Positions 10,133 through 20,893 of a stretch of DNA of 64,000 nucleotides are shown in pieces (positions within the stretch are counted from its first letter, which is position 1; every line of letters starts with the position of its first letter). The stretch is from the NCBI GenBank assembly GCA_963576735.1, contig OY755196.1, forward strand, positions 11,823,912 to 11,887,911, given 5' to 3'. The translations under genes were made by a program, and so were the position numbers. The notes beneath the pieces are model-generated. The model ran no database searches. It worked only from the letters and a program-made list of their open reading frames with translations, and was not told where the DNA came from. The stretch comes from Bedellia somnulentella. Lineage: Eukaryota > Arthropoda > Insecta > Lepidoptera > Bedelliidae.

Positions 10133-10240
10133 AAATATGATCATTGGCGTAAACGTTTGGAGATGAGTTCAGTTTATAAGGATTGTCCAAGGTGGTGGAT
10201 CAATGCTCTGCCTAAAAACTTAAGACATGAGCTTAAGTAA
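10133..10240 (+). other. short protein-like open frame directly after a LINE tail
   Basis: 35 codons ending TAA with an unusually protein-like composition (CPRWWINALPKNLRHELK at the end). It starts just after the LINE microsatellite and has no convincing acceptor. It could be a terminal coding exon cut by the LINE, or chance. Not recognised. Confidence 0.25.
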
Positions 10241-10626
10241 ATAGGTAACTCTTCTCTAACTTTAGTGAGTATTGTCGTGTGATTTTTAATAAAATATGTA
10301 TGAGTAAATAGGTTTAGTATAAAACCATTTTTAAATAGTGCGTTCTTACTTTAATATACTTTATTTACTTCATTCTTTAGTACCAAAGGAACCCTAGTAA
10401 AAAAAGGCCAAACTTATTTATGTGAAAGTTACCAGTAATTTGATTTAGTACTCCAACCTCTGGGAACCTCGATGGGACATAAGTTGAGTCCCTAATTTGG
10501 GACGTTTCCTTTGCCTTATAACATTTACGATATTAGAAGTACATTAAGTAACTTCCCTTTAACTGAATCTTACATTCGTAATTCAGTTGACTATTCCAAA
10601 AAGTTTAGGGCTGCATTTAATACATA
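10241..10626. other. intergenic or intronic AT-rich stretch
   Basis: No gene, repeat family member or clear motif was recognised here. Confidence 0.5.
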
Positions 10627-10639
10627 CATTAAACGTATA

Positions 10640-11002
10640 CATAACATAACATAAACATAAACGTTCACGCTGTTTATCCCCGAAGGGGTTGGCAGAGGTA
10701 CTTATGCTTCTGAATATCACGTGACTTTGTCACCTGGTGTTCAGAGTACCCACGTTTTGCATGGACAGTGTACTCACGTGATAGGGGGCAGTCTTATCGC
10801 CGTTTTGTACGAATACACTGTCACATGACTAAGTACAACTCAGCCATGTGGGTTTCCTCACGATGTTTTCCCTCACCGTTAAGAACCATGATAAATTAAC
10901 CACACATATGTCTTTAGAAAAGACAAATTGGTGTAGGCCCGACCCAGGATTCGAACACTAGTCGTTTGCACGATAACCGGTGTTCTACCCATTGAGCTTA
11001 AC
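10640..11002 (-). repeat. SINE2, full length
   Basis: Minus-strand reading starts with a tRNA-like head: A box TAGCTCAATGGGTAGAACA-like near 10985 and B box GTGTTCGAATCC near 10955, then the SINE2 body, ending in a TTATGTTATG-type tail at 10640-10665. Serves as an uninterrupted reference for the copy at 8352. Confidence 0.9.
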
Positions 11003-11228
11003 GTATACTCACGGCCATAAATCCCTAAAAGGGGTAGCCAAAGCTTCGGAATAAGAAATTCCTTAACAACTTTTGGAAGTTGAGTGGGGAAAAGATGGTA
11101 AATGTTGTTGGTGATGGGTCTCCATCGCATCGCCCAAGAATCCAATAAAATGCCCCAACACCCTTAGTCGCCTCTTACGTACGCCCACGGGAAGAAACGG
11201 GTTAGTGCTATTCTAAGCCACTACACAG
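11003..11228 (-). repeat. SINE1, mixed A/B features
   Basis: Abuts the SINE2 head; runs from TATACTCACGGCC to CACTACACAG. Has ACGGGAAGAAACGG at the 5' end (intermediate between A and B). Confidence 0.85.
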
Positions 11229-11410
11229 AATTGATGCAATATTTAACAAGCAGTTAAAGGTATGAGAGCTATTATCGTTTTAGGTTCGAGGAGTACAGTA
11301 GTTCCACAGAACATATTTACAATCATACATAGTCCACAAAAACATAATCATAACATTATACAACTAATATCGTATATTGGTACGTAAAATATGTTTTTGA
11401 CCTCATTATT

Positions 11411-11634
11411 GCTGTGTGGTGTAGGCTTAGAATAGCACTACCCCATTTCTTCCGGTATTGGGGCTTTTAAGGTATTTTTGGGCGATGCGCTTGGAGACCC
11501 ATCACCAACAACCTTTATTTTACCATCATTTCCCCACTCAACTTTCCAAACGTGGCTATGGAATTTCGAATACCTTAGCTCTGGCTACCCCTTCTAGGGA
11601 TTTATAGCCGTGAGTATATGTATGTATGTATGTA
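11411..11634 (+). repeat. SINE1 with a 5' internal deletion
   Basis: Starts GCTGTGTGGTGTAGGC; TTCTTCCGG is joined directly to TATTGGGGC, losing the GTGGGTGTACGTAAGAGGCG block. Ends in GTATGTATGTATGTA. Confidence 0.9.
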
Positions 11635-11937
11635 TTGCAATTAGAGTAAGATTAGACAACATTCAGTTCAGATGGTGGACACTATAAATAAAATTAAAGT
11701 GAACCAAGTCATTAATATCACCGTTTCCTTTAATTAATTGATGTGATTATATTGGATATTAATATTTTTATATTCGTGGTTACATTATGTTAATTTCTTT
11801 AAAATAATGTATTCATCTTGTTTTTTGTGTTGTGTAATATGGTGCTATTGTTAACCGACACTAAACAGCATAATTTTTTTCTCAAAATTAATATTTATAA
11901 TTATAATCTGCTTTTCAAACTAATGAACCATACGAAA

Positions 11938-12062
11938 GATTTTCGGTGAAACGTGATTCGCGCCAACGTCTTTCGAGCTGGCGGCTTTCGAATTCACGTA
12001 CTTTCGAGCTGGCGTACCACTCAAATATTTTTTCGAGCTCGCGACATTCGGTGAAACGTATG
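11938..12062. repeat. short internally repeated GC-richer island
   Basis: Three CTTTCGAGCTGGCG-like units and a 13-bp phrase TTCGGTGAAACGT at both ends (11942 and 12048) in the same direction. Possible remnant of a small mobile element; unassigned. Confidence 0.5.
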
Positions 12063-12128
12063 ACACCCGTGTAATATCCTTTTTCGTTTGTGTTCTAATT
12101 AAAATATTTTATGTATATGTTTATTATG

Positions 12129-12331
12129 AGCTCTGTGGTTTCGGCAACATCACTACCCCATTTCTTCCCATGGGAGATCGTGAGAGGCGATTAAGAATAT
12201 CTGGGCGTCTTAAGTGATTTCTGGGGGAATGCAATCGGAGTCCCATCAACAACCCAAGGCTGAGAAAGCTTTAATTCAAAACCCTGTCTACCCCTTTTTG
12301 GGATTTACAGCCGTGAGAATATTTATGTATG
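12129..12331 (+). repeat. SINE1, old divergent copy
   Basis: GCTCTGTGGTTTCGGC start, ACCCCATTTCTTCCC, and TTACAGCCGTGAG near the end, with many differences from other copies. Confidence 0.7.
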
Positions 12332-12395
12332 GCCCACGGCTCATTTACCTCTTCACCAAAGACCTACCCTGAGGAGGCTGTCCGTATACTATAAT

Positions 12396-12435
12396 ATAAT
12401 AGCTTAGTTCCCATTGGGGTAGGCAGATACTATAT
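12396..12435 (-). repeat. RTE LINE 3' tip
   Basis: Holds only TTCCCATTGGGGTAGGCAGA, the reverse complement of the LINE coding end; too short to say more. Confidence 0.55.
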
Positions 12436-12546
12436 GATCACCACTATGTTCAATGCACAGAAACATATACTCAAATGTTCAGGGTTTAGATCCCCGAGAG
12501 AATGGTAGAGCAATTTGAATTGTAATTATTTTAATTAAAAAATTTG

Positions 12547-12794
12547 TTGTGTAGTGTCGGCTTAGAATAGCACTACCCCTTTTCTTCCGGTGGGTGTACA
12601 TAGGAGGCGACTAACGGTATTGGGGGCTTTTTAGGGATTTTTGGGCGATGCGGTTGGAGACCCATCACCAACAACCTTCATTTTACCACCTTTTCCCCAC
12701 ACTACTTTCCAAAAGTGGCTTGGGAATTTCTAATTCCTTAGCTCTGGCTACCCCTTATGGGGATTTATAGCCGTGAGTATATGTATGTATGTAT
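12547..12794 (+). repeat. SINE1, near full length (A)
   Basis: TTGTGTAGTGTCGGC to GTATGTATGTATA; one of the better preserved copies. Confidence 0.9.
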
Positions 12795-12831
12795 AACTTA
12801 ACTAATTTAACTATCATGTGTCCAATTAAAA

Positions 12832-12925
12832 CATGTATACTCTGAACACCAGGTCACAATGTCATGTGATGTTCAGAAGTATTAGTACCTCTGCCAACCC
12901 CTTCCGTGATAAACGGATTGAAAGT
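12832..12925 (+). repeat. SINE2 3' part
   Basis: CTCTGAACACCAGGTCAC through ACCTCTGCCAACCCCTTCC in sense orientation, then a degraded TTGAAAGTTGGAG tail. Confidence 0.75.
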
Positions 12926-13009
12926 TGGAGTAAAAAATATATCAAATGAACGTTACATCAGTTAAAATTGAATCATTTTATTTCCCATCAAATAAAGAGC
13001 ACCCTGGTA

Positions 13010-13085
13010 TAGGCTAGACTCAAGAACCTGGTATAGGCTAGACGCCTCTCCGCATGAGCGCTTCCCACTGAGCTATCACGGTCTC
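13010..13085 (-). repeat. SINE2 tRNA-like head remnant with an 18-bp direct repeat
   Basis: CACTGAGCTATCACGG is the head of SINE2 in reverse; next to it ACCTGGTATAGGCTAGAC-type sequence is present twice in direct orientation. Confidence 0.6.
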
Positions 13086-13125
13086 TTGCATTTCAAATAT
13101 TAGATGAATATAATTTTACATCATC

Positions 13126-13372
13126 CATACATACATATACTCACGGCTGTAAATCCCTACAAGGGGTAGCAAGAGCTGCGGAACTAGAAGTTCCTCGGCC
13201 ACTTTTGGAAAGTAGAGTGGGGACAAGATGGTAAAAATAAAGGTTGTTGGTGATGGGTCTCCAACCGCATCGCCCAAAAATTCCTTTAAAGCCCCAATAC
13301 CGTTAGTCGCCTCTTACGTACACCCACCGGAAGAAATGGGGTAGTGCTATTCTAAGCTGACACTACACAGCA
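13126..13372 (-). repeat. SINE1, full length (A)
   Basis: ATACATACATATACTCACGG to CACTACACAGC in reverse complement. Confidence 0.9.
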
Positions 13373-13720
13373 ACATAATACGAAATTAAATTACATCATA
13401 TAATACGAAATTAAGTCATTAAAACAACATCAACTTCACATTAGGTACATTTAATTAAATCATGTGATGTTATCAAAAATCTGTCATGTTATCTTTGCAA
13501 CATACCGTTTTATTTAATTTGATGTATTTTAAGAATCACAATGTCCATTTGGTGTAGTTGTTTAATTTTGTTGTATTTTAGTATATCCGTGTTTTCTGTA
13601 AGTATTGCTATGTTCTTTAAAACCTGCCTATACTTACGGTTTTAAAACTGATAAGAGCTTTGAAATCATTTACTTCCTAGTCACTTTTAAATTATTAACT
13701 TATATATAATTAACAACTTA

Positions 13721-13971
13721 GCCGTGTAGTGTCGGCTTAGAATAACACTACCCCATTTCTGCCCGTGGGTGATCGTAAGAGGCGACTAAGGGTCTAGGGG
13801 CTTTTTAAGTGATTTTTGGGCGATGTGGTTGGAGACCCGTCACCAAAATAATTTATTGTTATCATCTTTTTCCCAATCAACTTCCAAAAGTGGCTGAGGA
13901 ATTTCTCATTCCAAAGCTCTGGCTACCCCGTTAAGGGATTTACAGCTGTGAGTATATGAATGAATGGATGA
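13721..13971 (+). repeat. SINE1, full length (subfamily B)
   Basis: Type copy of subfamily B: GCCGTGTAGTG start, GCCCGTGGGTGATCGTAAG, AAGTGATTTTTGGGC, GACCCGTCACC, and CCCCGTTAAGGG near the end. Confidence 0.9.
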
Positions 13972-13982
13972 ACTTTAAATAA

Positions 13983-14142
13983 CATACATACATATATAGC
14001 TAGGGAATTAGAAATTCCTCAGCCTCTTTTGGAAGTTGCGTGGGGAAAAGATGGTGAAATAAAGGTTGTTGATGATGGGTCTCCTACCGCATCGCCAAAA
14101 ACCCTTAAAAGCCCCAATACCGTTAGTCGCCTCTTACGTTCA
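13983..14142 (-). repeat. SINE1 with 3' internal deletion
   Basis: Microsatellite tail joined to GCTAGGGAATTAGAAATTCC; ends near CTTACGTTCAC, so the first ~50 bp are lost. Confidence 0.8.
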
Positions 14143-14336
14143 CTTTTAAATAAGTAGGTATTAGTTATAGTGTAACAATACAATCGCTTAGTTAAATCTC
14201 CCAATACTAAGTATTAGATACTCTTTGGGACACGATTCGGCCACTTATGGAAATTGAGTGGGGAAAGATTGTACTTACTCGCCTCGTACGACACTTGAAA
14301 TATTCCAGAAGTCCTCAATGCCTTGTTAACACTTAC

Positions 14337-14510
14337 AACTCACGGCTATAAATCCCTAAAAGGGGTAGCCAGAGCTAAGGAATTAGAAATTCCCCAGCCA
14401 CTTTTGGAAAGTTGAGTGGGGTAAAGATGGTGGAATAAAGGATGGTCGCCTCTTACGTACACCCACCGGAAGAAATGGGGTAGTGCTATACTAAGCCGAC
14501 ACTACACAGC
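14337..14510 (-). repeat. SINE1 with a central deletion
   Basis: GGAATAAAGG is joined to ATGGTCGCCTCTTACG; the GCGATGCGG block is missing. A smaller SINE1 scrap lies at about 14228-14285. Confidence 0.8.
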
Positions 14511-14627
14511 ACCCATCTTCCTATCTTACAATAACTATCATAATACCTAGTACGCAGAACAATTTTTACCACCATTGCTAGTACCATGATAAGATCAATA
14601 TCTTCTTAAATGGTATTAAAAATAATT

Positions 14628-14806
14628 CTCACAGCCCGTATATGTCCCCACAAAGGGACTCGAGCCTACCTACCTAACCTATATAGGGCGATTTGGCCAT
14701 AGTCGACGACGCGGGCCAATTGCGGGTTGGCAGACTAACGACTACTACCGTGATAGAATCATACTTACATCATTCATTCGTTCATTCATTCATTCATTCA
14801 TCAATC
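14628..14806. repeat. lepidopteran-type dispersed repeat fragment and (ATTC)n microsatellite
   Basis: GGGCGATTTGGCCATAGTCG and GCGGGCCAATTGCGGGTTGG resemble a 3' segment common in lepidopteran LINEs (from memory). It is followed by about eight ATTC units at 14770-14806. Confidence 0.5.
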
Positions 14807-15025
14807 ATTCGTACCAAAGCCGTAATTTTTATATGTATATAGAGCGTTTTTTTACGCGAGTTATTGACTATAAAATTTGAAATATTCCCAATAAAATTAA
14901 AACCAAATACCTATATTGTGCCACCATATAATTAGGTTATAAAATACAACCGCTTTGAATGAATCTTTATCGTCTTTCTTAGGAGTTTCTGCACTAACAT
15001 TAATACGACATTTTGTTTTTTTCAG

Positions 15026-18000
15026 GGTCTCACATCGATTAAAGACTGTGAATTGCCATCAAAGAACATAGACCATTTGAATTATTTCTCACATAACGTT
15101 TCCTTAGTGAAAGATGTCAATAAATACGTCGTCCAAATAAATTACACAGTCAAAAGAGTTACGCCTACTTTAAGTGTAAGTTATTGATTAATAAACATAA
15201 GTATATTCGTATATGTGAATTGCTGTGTAGTGCCGGCTTAAGAGCTTATTCCATTACACTTTGTCGTTTCTGAATTCAGACGTCCTTCGAAGTTACTGCC
15301 GCAGACGCTTGTTATTCCACTACACAAATTTGTCTACTTTTCAGAAGCCTAGCGTTCTGAACGTTATTCCACTAGTCTGAATTCAGATTCTGTGGCTTTC
15401 AGACGTCTTCATTCAGACAAATGGAATAAGCTCTTTAGAATAGCGCTATCCTATTTCTACCGGTGAGTGTAAGTAAGAGGCGACTAACGGTATTGGGGTT
15501 TTTAAGGGAACATTGGGCGATGCGGTTGGACACCCATCACCAACAACCTTTACTTTACCATCCTTTCCCCACTCAATTTTCCAAATGTGGCTGACGAATT
15601 CCTAATTCCTTAGCTCTGGCTACCCCTTCTAGGGATTTATAGCCGTGAGTATATGTATGTTTGTATGTATGTAGATATAGTATATTCTAACTATTTAATA
15701 TAACCTGTATTTCCAGTTCCATATGCGAGGATACAAATTAATAGAAAATGAAAAAAAAGAAGATTTTAACATCAAAAACGCCAACTGCAAAAATCCTTTG
15801 ATTAAATCTCTTTTGAAAAAGCTGAAATTGAAATATAGCCAGAACAACTGTACAGGGTATCCGGTGAGTAACATTTGTTTTGTATTACGGTTTTTAATGG
15901 GGAAGGGGTAGTCAGAGAGGCTTAACTTGCAGCGTCATATTTTCGTGGTATATTAGGGCTACAATGAGTAATGCTGTGTAGTTTCGGCTTAGAATAGCAC
16001 TACCCCATTTCTTCCGGTGGGTGTACGTAAGAGGCGACTAACGGTATTGGGGCTTTTAAGGGATTTTTGGGCGATGCTGTTGGAGACCCATCACCTTTAT
16101 TTTTACCATCTTTTCCCCACTATCATTTCCAAAAGGGGCTGAGGAATTTCTAATTCCTTAGCTCTGGCTACCCCTTCTAGGGATTTACAGCCGTAGGCTG
16201 ACTTGGAATTGGAAGTTTAGGTAATTATGCCCACCACCTAAATCGAGGGCTGGATCCGCTCCTGAAAATTATAGATAGCAAGAAAGAAGCTGCCTCCGTT
16301 GCCCAGAGGTAGAGCGTTGGGTTTATCATCCGGAGGACTAGGGTTCGATTCCCGAGAAGTAAACCGGCAAATTCAATCTTCGAGACATATCCTAGTTTAA
16401 TAAAATATTGCAGGCTGAACAACTGAATTTCCAAATATTAAGACGATTCCGTGCTTCGGAGGGCACATTATGTCGTCGGTCCGAGCTACTATCGGGGTAG
16501 TATTCATTAGTATACCAACTCGCATTTGGCCAGCGTGGTAGAATATCGCCAATATCACCCTATACATTCTTCCGGTGGGTGTACGTAAGAGGCGACTAAC
16601 GGTATTGGGGCTATTTAGGGATTTCTGGGCGATGCGACCATCTTTTCCGCACTCTACTTTCCAAAAGTGGCCGAGGAACTTCTAGTTCCTCAGCTCTGGC
16701 TGCCCATTGTAGGGATTTACAGCCGTGAGTATATGTATGTATGTATGTATGTACAGGATAACCTCGATCTGTACATATATGGTTCTCAAGACTCAAAACT
16801 CAAGCGCTCACGCGTTATATCCCCGAAGGGGTTGTCAGAGGTGCTTATACTTCAGCACATCACGTGACAATCGTTACCTGGTGTTCAGAGTACCCACGTT
16901 TTTGCTTAGAAAGTTTAATCACGTGGTAGCAAGCAAGCCTATCGCCCCGTTTAATGCGAATACACTGTCACATGACTAAGTACTACTTAGCCATGTAGGT
17001 TTCCTCACTGTTTTCCCTCACTGTTACAAAACATGATAAATTAACCACACATATGATTTTTAGAAAAGACAAGTTGGTGTAGGCCTGACCCTACCAATAC
17101 CAGTACCAATTTGCCAAATAAATGTCTTTTACTTTACTTTTACTTTACTTACCCTAGATTTGAACTTAAGGCTGTCTGCGTTGACAGGCAATTGTTCTAC
17201 CACTTGGACTATCACGGCTGGTTGTAAATAGAAAATTCAAGTTTTCCACATTTTCCAATAATGCACAGACACAACCAAGCAGCCAAAATCCTGCATCAGG
17301 AGCTCGCTCTGAAATGCGGACTCTTGCAACAAAGGCTGCCGTATTACAAGTATATGCCGGAGCCAATCCTAGAAAACGACCGTGCCAAAATCTATTGGGA
17401 CCGATCTGTTTATCACGGATAGTACTATTCTGGCGAATAAGCCTGATATCGTGGTATGGGATCGGTCGCAGTCGAGGGTATTTCTAGTGGATGTCACTAT
17501 CCCTCATTACGAGGGTCTCGTGAAAGCTGAAACCGAGAAGCGTCGGAAGTATCTCGATCTGGCTCACGAGATCACCGACATGTGGGGTGTGACTTCGACA
17601 GAAATAATCCCAATTGTTTTGTCCGCGAACGGGTTAATTCCAACCAGCCTCGGGACCAACTTGAAGCGGTTGGATTTCTGTGGCGTGTCGGTTCCAGTAC
17701 AAATGCAGAAAGCGGTGCTGCTCGATACGGCTCGGATCGTCCGTCGGTTCTTGAACTTGAGGCCCTGACCCCGACCGACTGTTCCTTTGTCGGGGAGTAT
17801 CGCCTCTCCCATTTAAAATTTATATTTTCTTTTTCGTCCATGGGAGAGGCGACGAACTAAAAGTCATTCCCAAAATAATAATAATAAATGTTTTTATTTG
17901 TCTCTTAAAATACAAAAATACAAGAAAACAAAGTAACAAAAAAAACATCAATGATATCAAGCAACAGACAAAAAGGTGCAAAGCTCGTTCTATCCACAAC

Positions 18001-19416
18001 AAGCAGATAGCTTCACTTTTCAGCTCTTACCTAAAACTACTTACTACTTTATTCCCATTGGGGTAGGCAGAGACTATCGATCGCCACTTAGTACGATCTT
18101 GACAAACCTCTCTTGCTTCCCTTACATTCATTATCCTTCTCATACATGCTCTTTTATTCTTCTCACTTCGGGCCCCCGCCTTTATAAGAACGTTTTCTAT
18201 CTGGTCAAGAAACGTTTTACGAGGCCGTCCTCTACTAACATTCCCATCCACATTGGCTCTATATATCTCTTTCGCTACTTTATTTTCATCCATCCTCTCT
18301 ATGTGCCCAAACCACCTCAACATTCCTTTTTCTATCTTGCATACTACGTCATCTTTCAAACCTACTCGTTCACGGATCACAGTATTTCTCACTCTATCAC
18401 ACAGCCTTACATTACATATACTTCTGAGGGATCTCATTTCCACTGCATTAACTTTCATGCTTCTTCTGCCATACCCAACATTCACTACCATACATCAGCG
18501 TGGGAACCAGAACAGCATTATGCACAGCCATTCGAGCCTTTTCTGACAACGACTGGCTCAACATCAGACTGTTCATGGCTCCATTCACCGCGTTTCCCTT
18601 TTTAACTCTCCTTTCAATATCTTCCTCAAACCTAAAACTACTTATATCTAAATTAAAATAAAGTGCACATGATATTTTGCAATGTGCACATTGCAATTAC
18701 AGTTGACAGTTGAATTGAAGACACGTATTTGATTGAAGATGACAAATGTATGAATGTTGATTATGTGTTTGGTTTTTCAGGGGAACTATTACGTACCGAA
18801 GCTGTATTTAAGTCACTTTTCTAGTTTATACAAATATTCTACACAGAACGTGAAATCGTAAGTAATACCTTCCTTAATCTAACTAAATCCTATGAAGTGG
18901 TAGCCAGGGCTTCCGACTTACAAATTATTTAGTCGCTTTTGGCCCGGCTGTAAGTTAGAAAATTCCCAAAACAAACAGCATTCTCTATTTGATTTAATGT
19001 GAGTTAGTCTAGGTTGGTTATCAAAGTATTTGTTCTATTGACAATTTACATAAATGCTGTGTAGTGTCGGCTTAGAATAGCACTACCCCATTTCTTCTGG
19101 TGGGTACGTAAGAGGCGACTAACGGTATTGAGGGCTTTTAAGGGATTTTTGGGCGATGCGGTTGTAGACCCATCACCAACAACTTTTATTTTACCATCTT
19201 TTCCTCACACAACTTTCCAAAAGTGGCTGAGGAATTTCTAATTTCTTAGCTCCGGCTACCCCTTATAGGGATTTATAGCTGTAAGTATATGAATGTATGT
19301 ATCCATGTACAAAAAATGCTCCTTTATTTTGTTTCAGATACATAATGGAGATTGATTTCGTGACGTCCAAGGGCTCGGTTCTATGTGGTTCTGCTTTGAT
19401 AGATTTGACCAAATAA
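15026..19416 (+). CDS. small secreted-type protein, possibly ML/DUF1091-like, four exons, 5' end not found
   Basis: Exons 15026-15175, 15717-15863, 18781-18857 and 19338-19416, each bounded by AG and GTAAGT or GTGAGT; phases 0, 0, 2 fit and the joined frame (150 residues) ends TAA at 19414-19416, overlapping an AATAAA signal at 19412. The piece has N-glycosylation-type sites (NVS, NYT, NCT), scattered single cysteines (DCELP, NANC, NNCTGYPGNYY, VLCGS) and alternating strands, as in small extracellular beta-sandwich proteins. A GNYY motif after a cysteine resembles MD-2-related/DUF1091 insect proteins; this is a guess. The signal-peptide exon should lie upstream of 15026 but was not recognised. 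Introns hold SINE1, SINE2, SINE3 and LINE relics; intron 2 alone is about 2.9 kb and almost all repeats. Confidence 0.75.
15222..15674 (+). repeat. SINE1 interrupted by a MITE
   Basis: GCTGTGTAGTGCCGGCTTA is separated from GAATAGCGC by the element at 15241-15434 and its target duplication. Ends in GTATGTATGTAG. Confidence 0.9.
15241..15434. mobile_element. 194-bp MITE with TTA target duplication, copy 1
   Basis: Terminal inverted repeats AGAGCTTATTCCATT at both ends, internal inverted CTGAATTCAGA blocks, and TTA on both sides (15238-15240, 15435-15437). The host SINE1 phrase GGCTTAGAATAG confirms the empty site. A second copy is at 47541-47713. The TTA duplication suggests PIF/Harbinger. Confidence 0.9.
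15973..16195 (+). repeat. SINE1 lacking its microsatellite tail
   Basis: GCTGTGTAGTTTCGGC to TTTACAGCCGTA; cut at the start of the tail. Confidence 0.85.
16291..16562 (+). repeat. SINE3, tRNA-derived
   Basis: tRNA-like head TGCCTCCGTTGCCCAGAGG (A box region) and GGGTTCGATTCCC (B box), then CGTGCTTCGGAGGGCAC and a tail with CAGCGTGGTAGAATATCG. This head-and-body order matches a SINE widespread in Lepidoptera. A shorter relative is at 20306-20362. Confidence 0.75.
16567..16754 (+). repeat. SINE1, 5'-truncated and internally deleted
   Basis: Starts at TTCTTCCGGTGGG; GGGCGATGCGA is joined to CCATCTTTTCC. Ends in GTATGTATGTATGTA. Confidence 0.85.
16783..17222 (-). repeat. SINE2 with an internal AT-rich insertion
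   Basis: Body from CTCAAAACTCAAGCGCTCAC to a head with GGACTATCACGGC. About 60 extra bases, rich in TTTACTTTACTT, separate the CCTGACCC part from the head. Its 3' tail is TTGAG-type rather than TTATG-type. Confidence 0.8.
17255..17768 (+). pseudogene. LINE C-terminal endonuclease-like relic, frameshifted
   Basis: Two overlapping frames make one protein: 17266-17419 (ending ...RAKIYWDRSVYHG stop) and 17382-17768 (beginning ...GTDLFITDSTILANKPDIVVWD). The shift lies near 17407. The pattern PDIVV-x-D, then LVDVTIPHYEG, then EKRRKYLDLAHEI recalls the PD-(D/E)XK restriction-like endonuclease end of R2/Dong-type LINEs; this family call is from memory and tentative. GC content is far above the flanks, as for other LINE coding pieces here. 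No reverse transcriptase domain is present, so it is a 5'-truncated dead copy lying inside intron 2 of the secreted-protein gene. Confidence 0.6.
18029..18644 (-). mobile_element. 5'-truncated RTE LINE copy with a 15-bp target duplication
   Basis: Minus-strand frames 18696-18448 and 18491-18027 together encode the C-terminal half of the RTE LINE (EDIERRVKKGNAVNGA... to ...[14 protein letters not shown]), with one frameshift near 18470 at KKHES/MKVNAVEM. ACCTAAAACTACTTA occurs at 18029-18043 and again at 18630-18644, a perfect 15-bp direct repeat marking the insertion in intron 2 of the secreted-protein gene. Confidence 0.9.
19055..19302 (+). repeat. SINE1, full length (A)
   Basis: GCTGTGTAGTGTCGGC to GTATATGAATGTATG, in the last intron of the secreted-protein gene, 35 bases before exon 4. 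Confidence 0.9.
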
Positions 19417-19665
19417 ATATATATATATATATATATATAATAGGTAGTTTTAATATTATACAGTTAATTATACCACCATATATAAACTGATTATCTCGGA
19501 CTTAGTATGTGAGTAACAGGCGGTACCAGAAAACCAGCTCCTTTGCTCCTTTTATTATTATTTTATTTTGTTTTTAAGTTGGAATTGTTTGTTATTAATA
19601 TTATCTAATTAAACTTTTTTCATTGTTTTAGTTATTATTGTTTTAATTTTAGTTAATTCAAAATT

Positions 19666-19915
19666 GCCATGTAGTGCCGGCTTAGAATAATACTACCCCA
19701 TTTCTACCCGTGGGTGCTCGTAAAAGGCGACTAAGGGCATAGGGGCTTTTTAAGTGATTTTTGGGCGGTGTGGTTGGAGACCCGTCACCAAAAACATTTA
19801 TTATTATTACCATCCTTTCCCCTATCAACTTCCAAAAGTGGCTGAGGAATTTCTCATTCCAAAGCTCTGGCTACCCTGTTAAGGGATTTAAAGTCGTTAG
19901 TATATGTATGTATGT
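19666..19915 (+). repeat. SINE1, full length (B)
   Basis: GCCATGTAGTGCCGGC start, TACCCGTGGGTGCTCG, ACCCGTCACC and CCTGTTAAGGG diagnostic for B. Confidence 0.9.
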
Positions 19916-20137
19916 TAAAATTGGTATGAAATTTTATAAGTTAAATTGATTTGGTACCAATTGGATCAATGTGTGTGTTTAATTTGAATAACATAATTAA
20001 TTTAAACCTGAAGCACTTTGCCCTTTTTGTCGCCATTTTTTTTATTTGTAATGATTCTATATGTAGTTATTTTATTTGGTAACAAATAAATATCTTTTAT
20101 CTCTATCTTTACATATTTAACTCACTGATTACGCGGC

Positions 20138-20292
20138 GGGCTGATTATGGATCTTTAGCGAACGCGATTGTGTAGCAAGTTGCAATATTGTCGCTGTCAA
20201 AAGTGTCAGATCGCATACAAATTTATGACATTGACAGCGATAATCGTGCGACTTGCGACACAATCGTCAGTCGCAAAAGATACGTAATCAGG
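20138..20292. mobile_element. MITE-like inverted repeat
   Basis: Left CTGATTATGGATCTTTAGCG and right the complement of CTGATTACGTATCTTTTGCG, with pairing continuing through GATTGTGT-GCAAGT on both sides; about 50 bp per arm with mismatches. No clear target duplication. No coding capacity. Confidence 0.65.
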
Positions 20293-20305
20293 GGGCCGAT
20301 TTGAA

Positions 20306-20362
20306 TGCCTCCGTGGCTCAAGATCTGGAGGTCTCGGGTTGTTTTCCCGGGGAGAAATAACA
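20306..20362 (+). repeat. SINE3 head fragment
   Basis: TGCCTCCGTGGCTCAAGA followed by GGGTTGTTTTCCCGGGG, a degraded tRNA-like A and B box pair. Confidence 0.5.
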
Positions 20363-20893
20363 ATTTATTATTATTAAATCTTCAGGTTAAATATTCGGCT
20401 GCGGTCGCTTGTCAATTTAACTACATAATAAGTCTTCTGTTTTACAGTCATTATTTCCAAAGTAACGTGCATCTCTCTCATTCTAACCGACGAACGGGGC
20501 CTATCACTCGAAGAATAAAGATTATTCCGTGGAAGGGGGCGTTAACACACACCAAACACACACATACCTACATACACATAATGAAAACCAGTTCTGATTT
20601 TGTGTATACCCATACACAAATCAGAAATTACTGATTGTGGGCCCAATTTAGCGAAACCATTTCCTTAAATTATGTCATTGAATACATATACGTGCTAAAT
20701 AAAAAAAATATCTTTTCTTTTCTATATACATATTTTCCTACATTATCATCATAATAACTATTAATGATGCATAGTCTTTTTTAATACAGTTGCTCAAAAA
20801 GTGGCGTATTGCAGGGACGTATGTCGTTCTAGTCCAAGATCCCAGGGCCCCCAGACGTAACTTATTTTTAAAGTAACGAAGTTAACAGCATAG

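Noticed and set aside
17564..17860. Frames on both strands over the LINE endonuclease relic
   Set aside because: GC-rich shadow frames; the plus frame 17382-17768 has the conserved motifs.
18720..18780. Possible additional exon before 18781
   Set aside because: Frames are interrupted and the pyrimidine-rich GGTTTTTCAG acceptor explains this stretch as intron.
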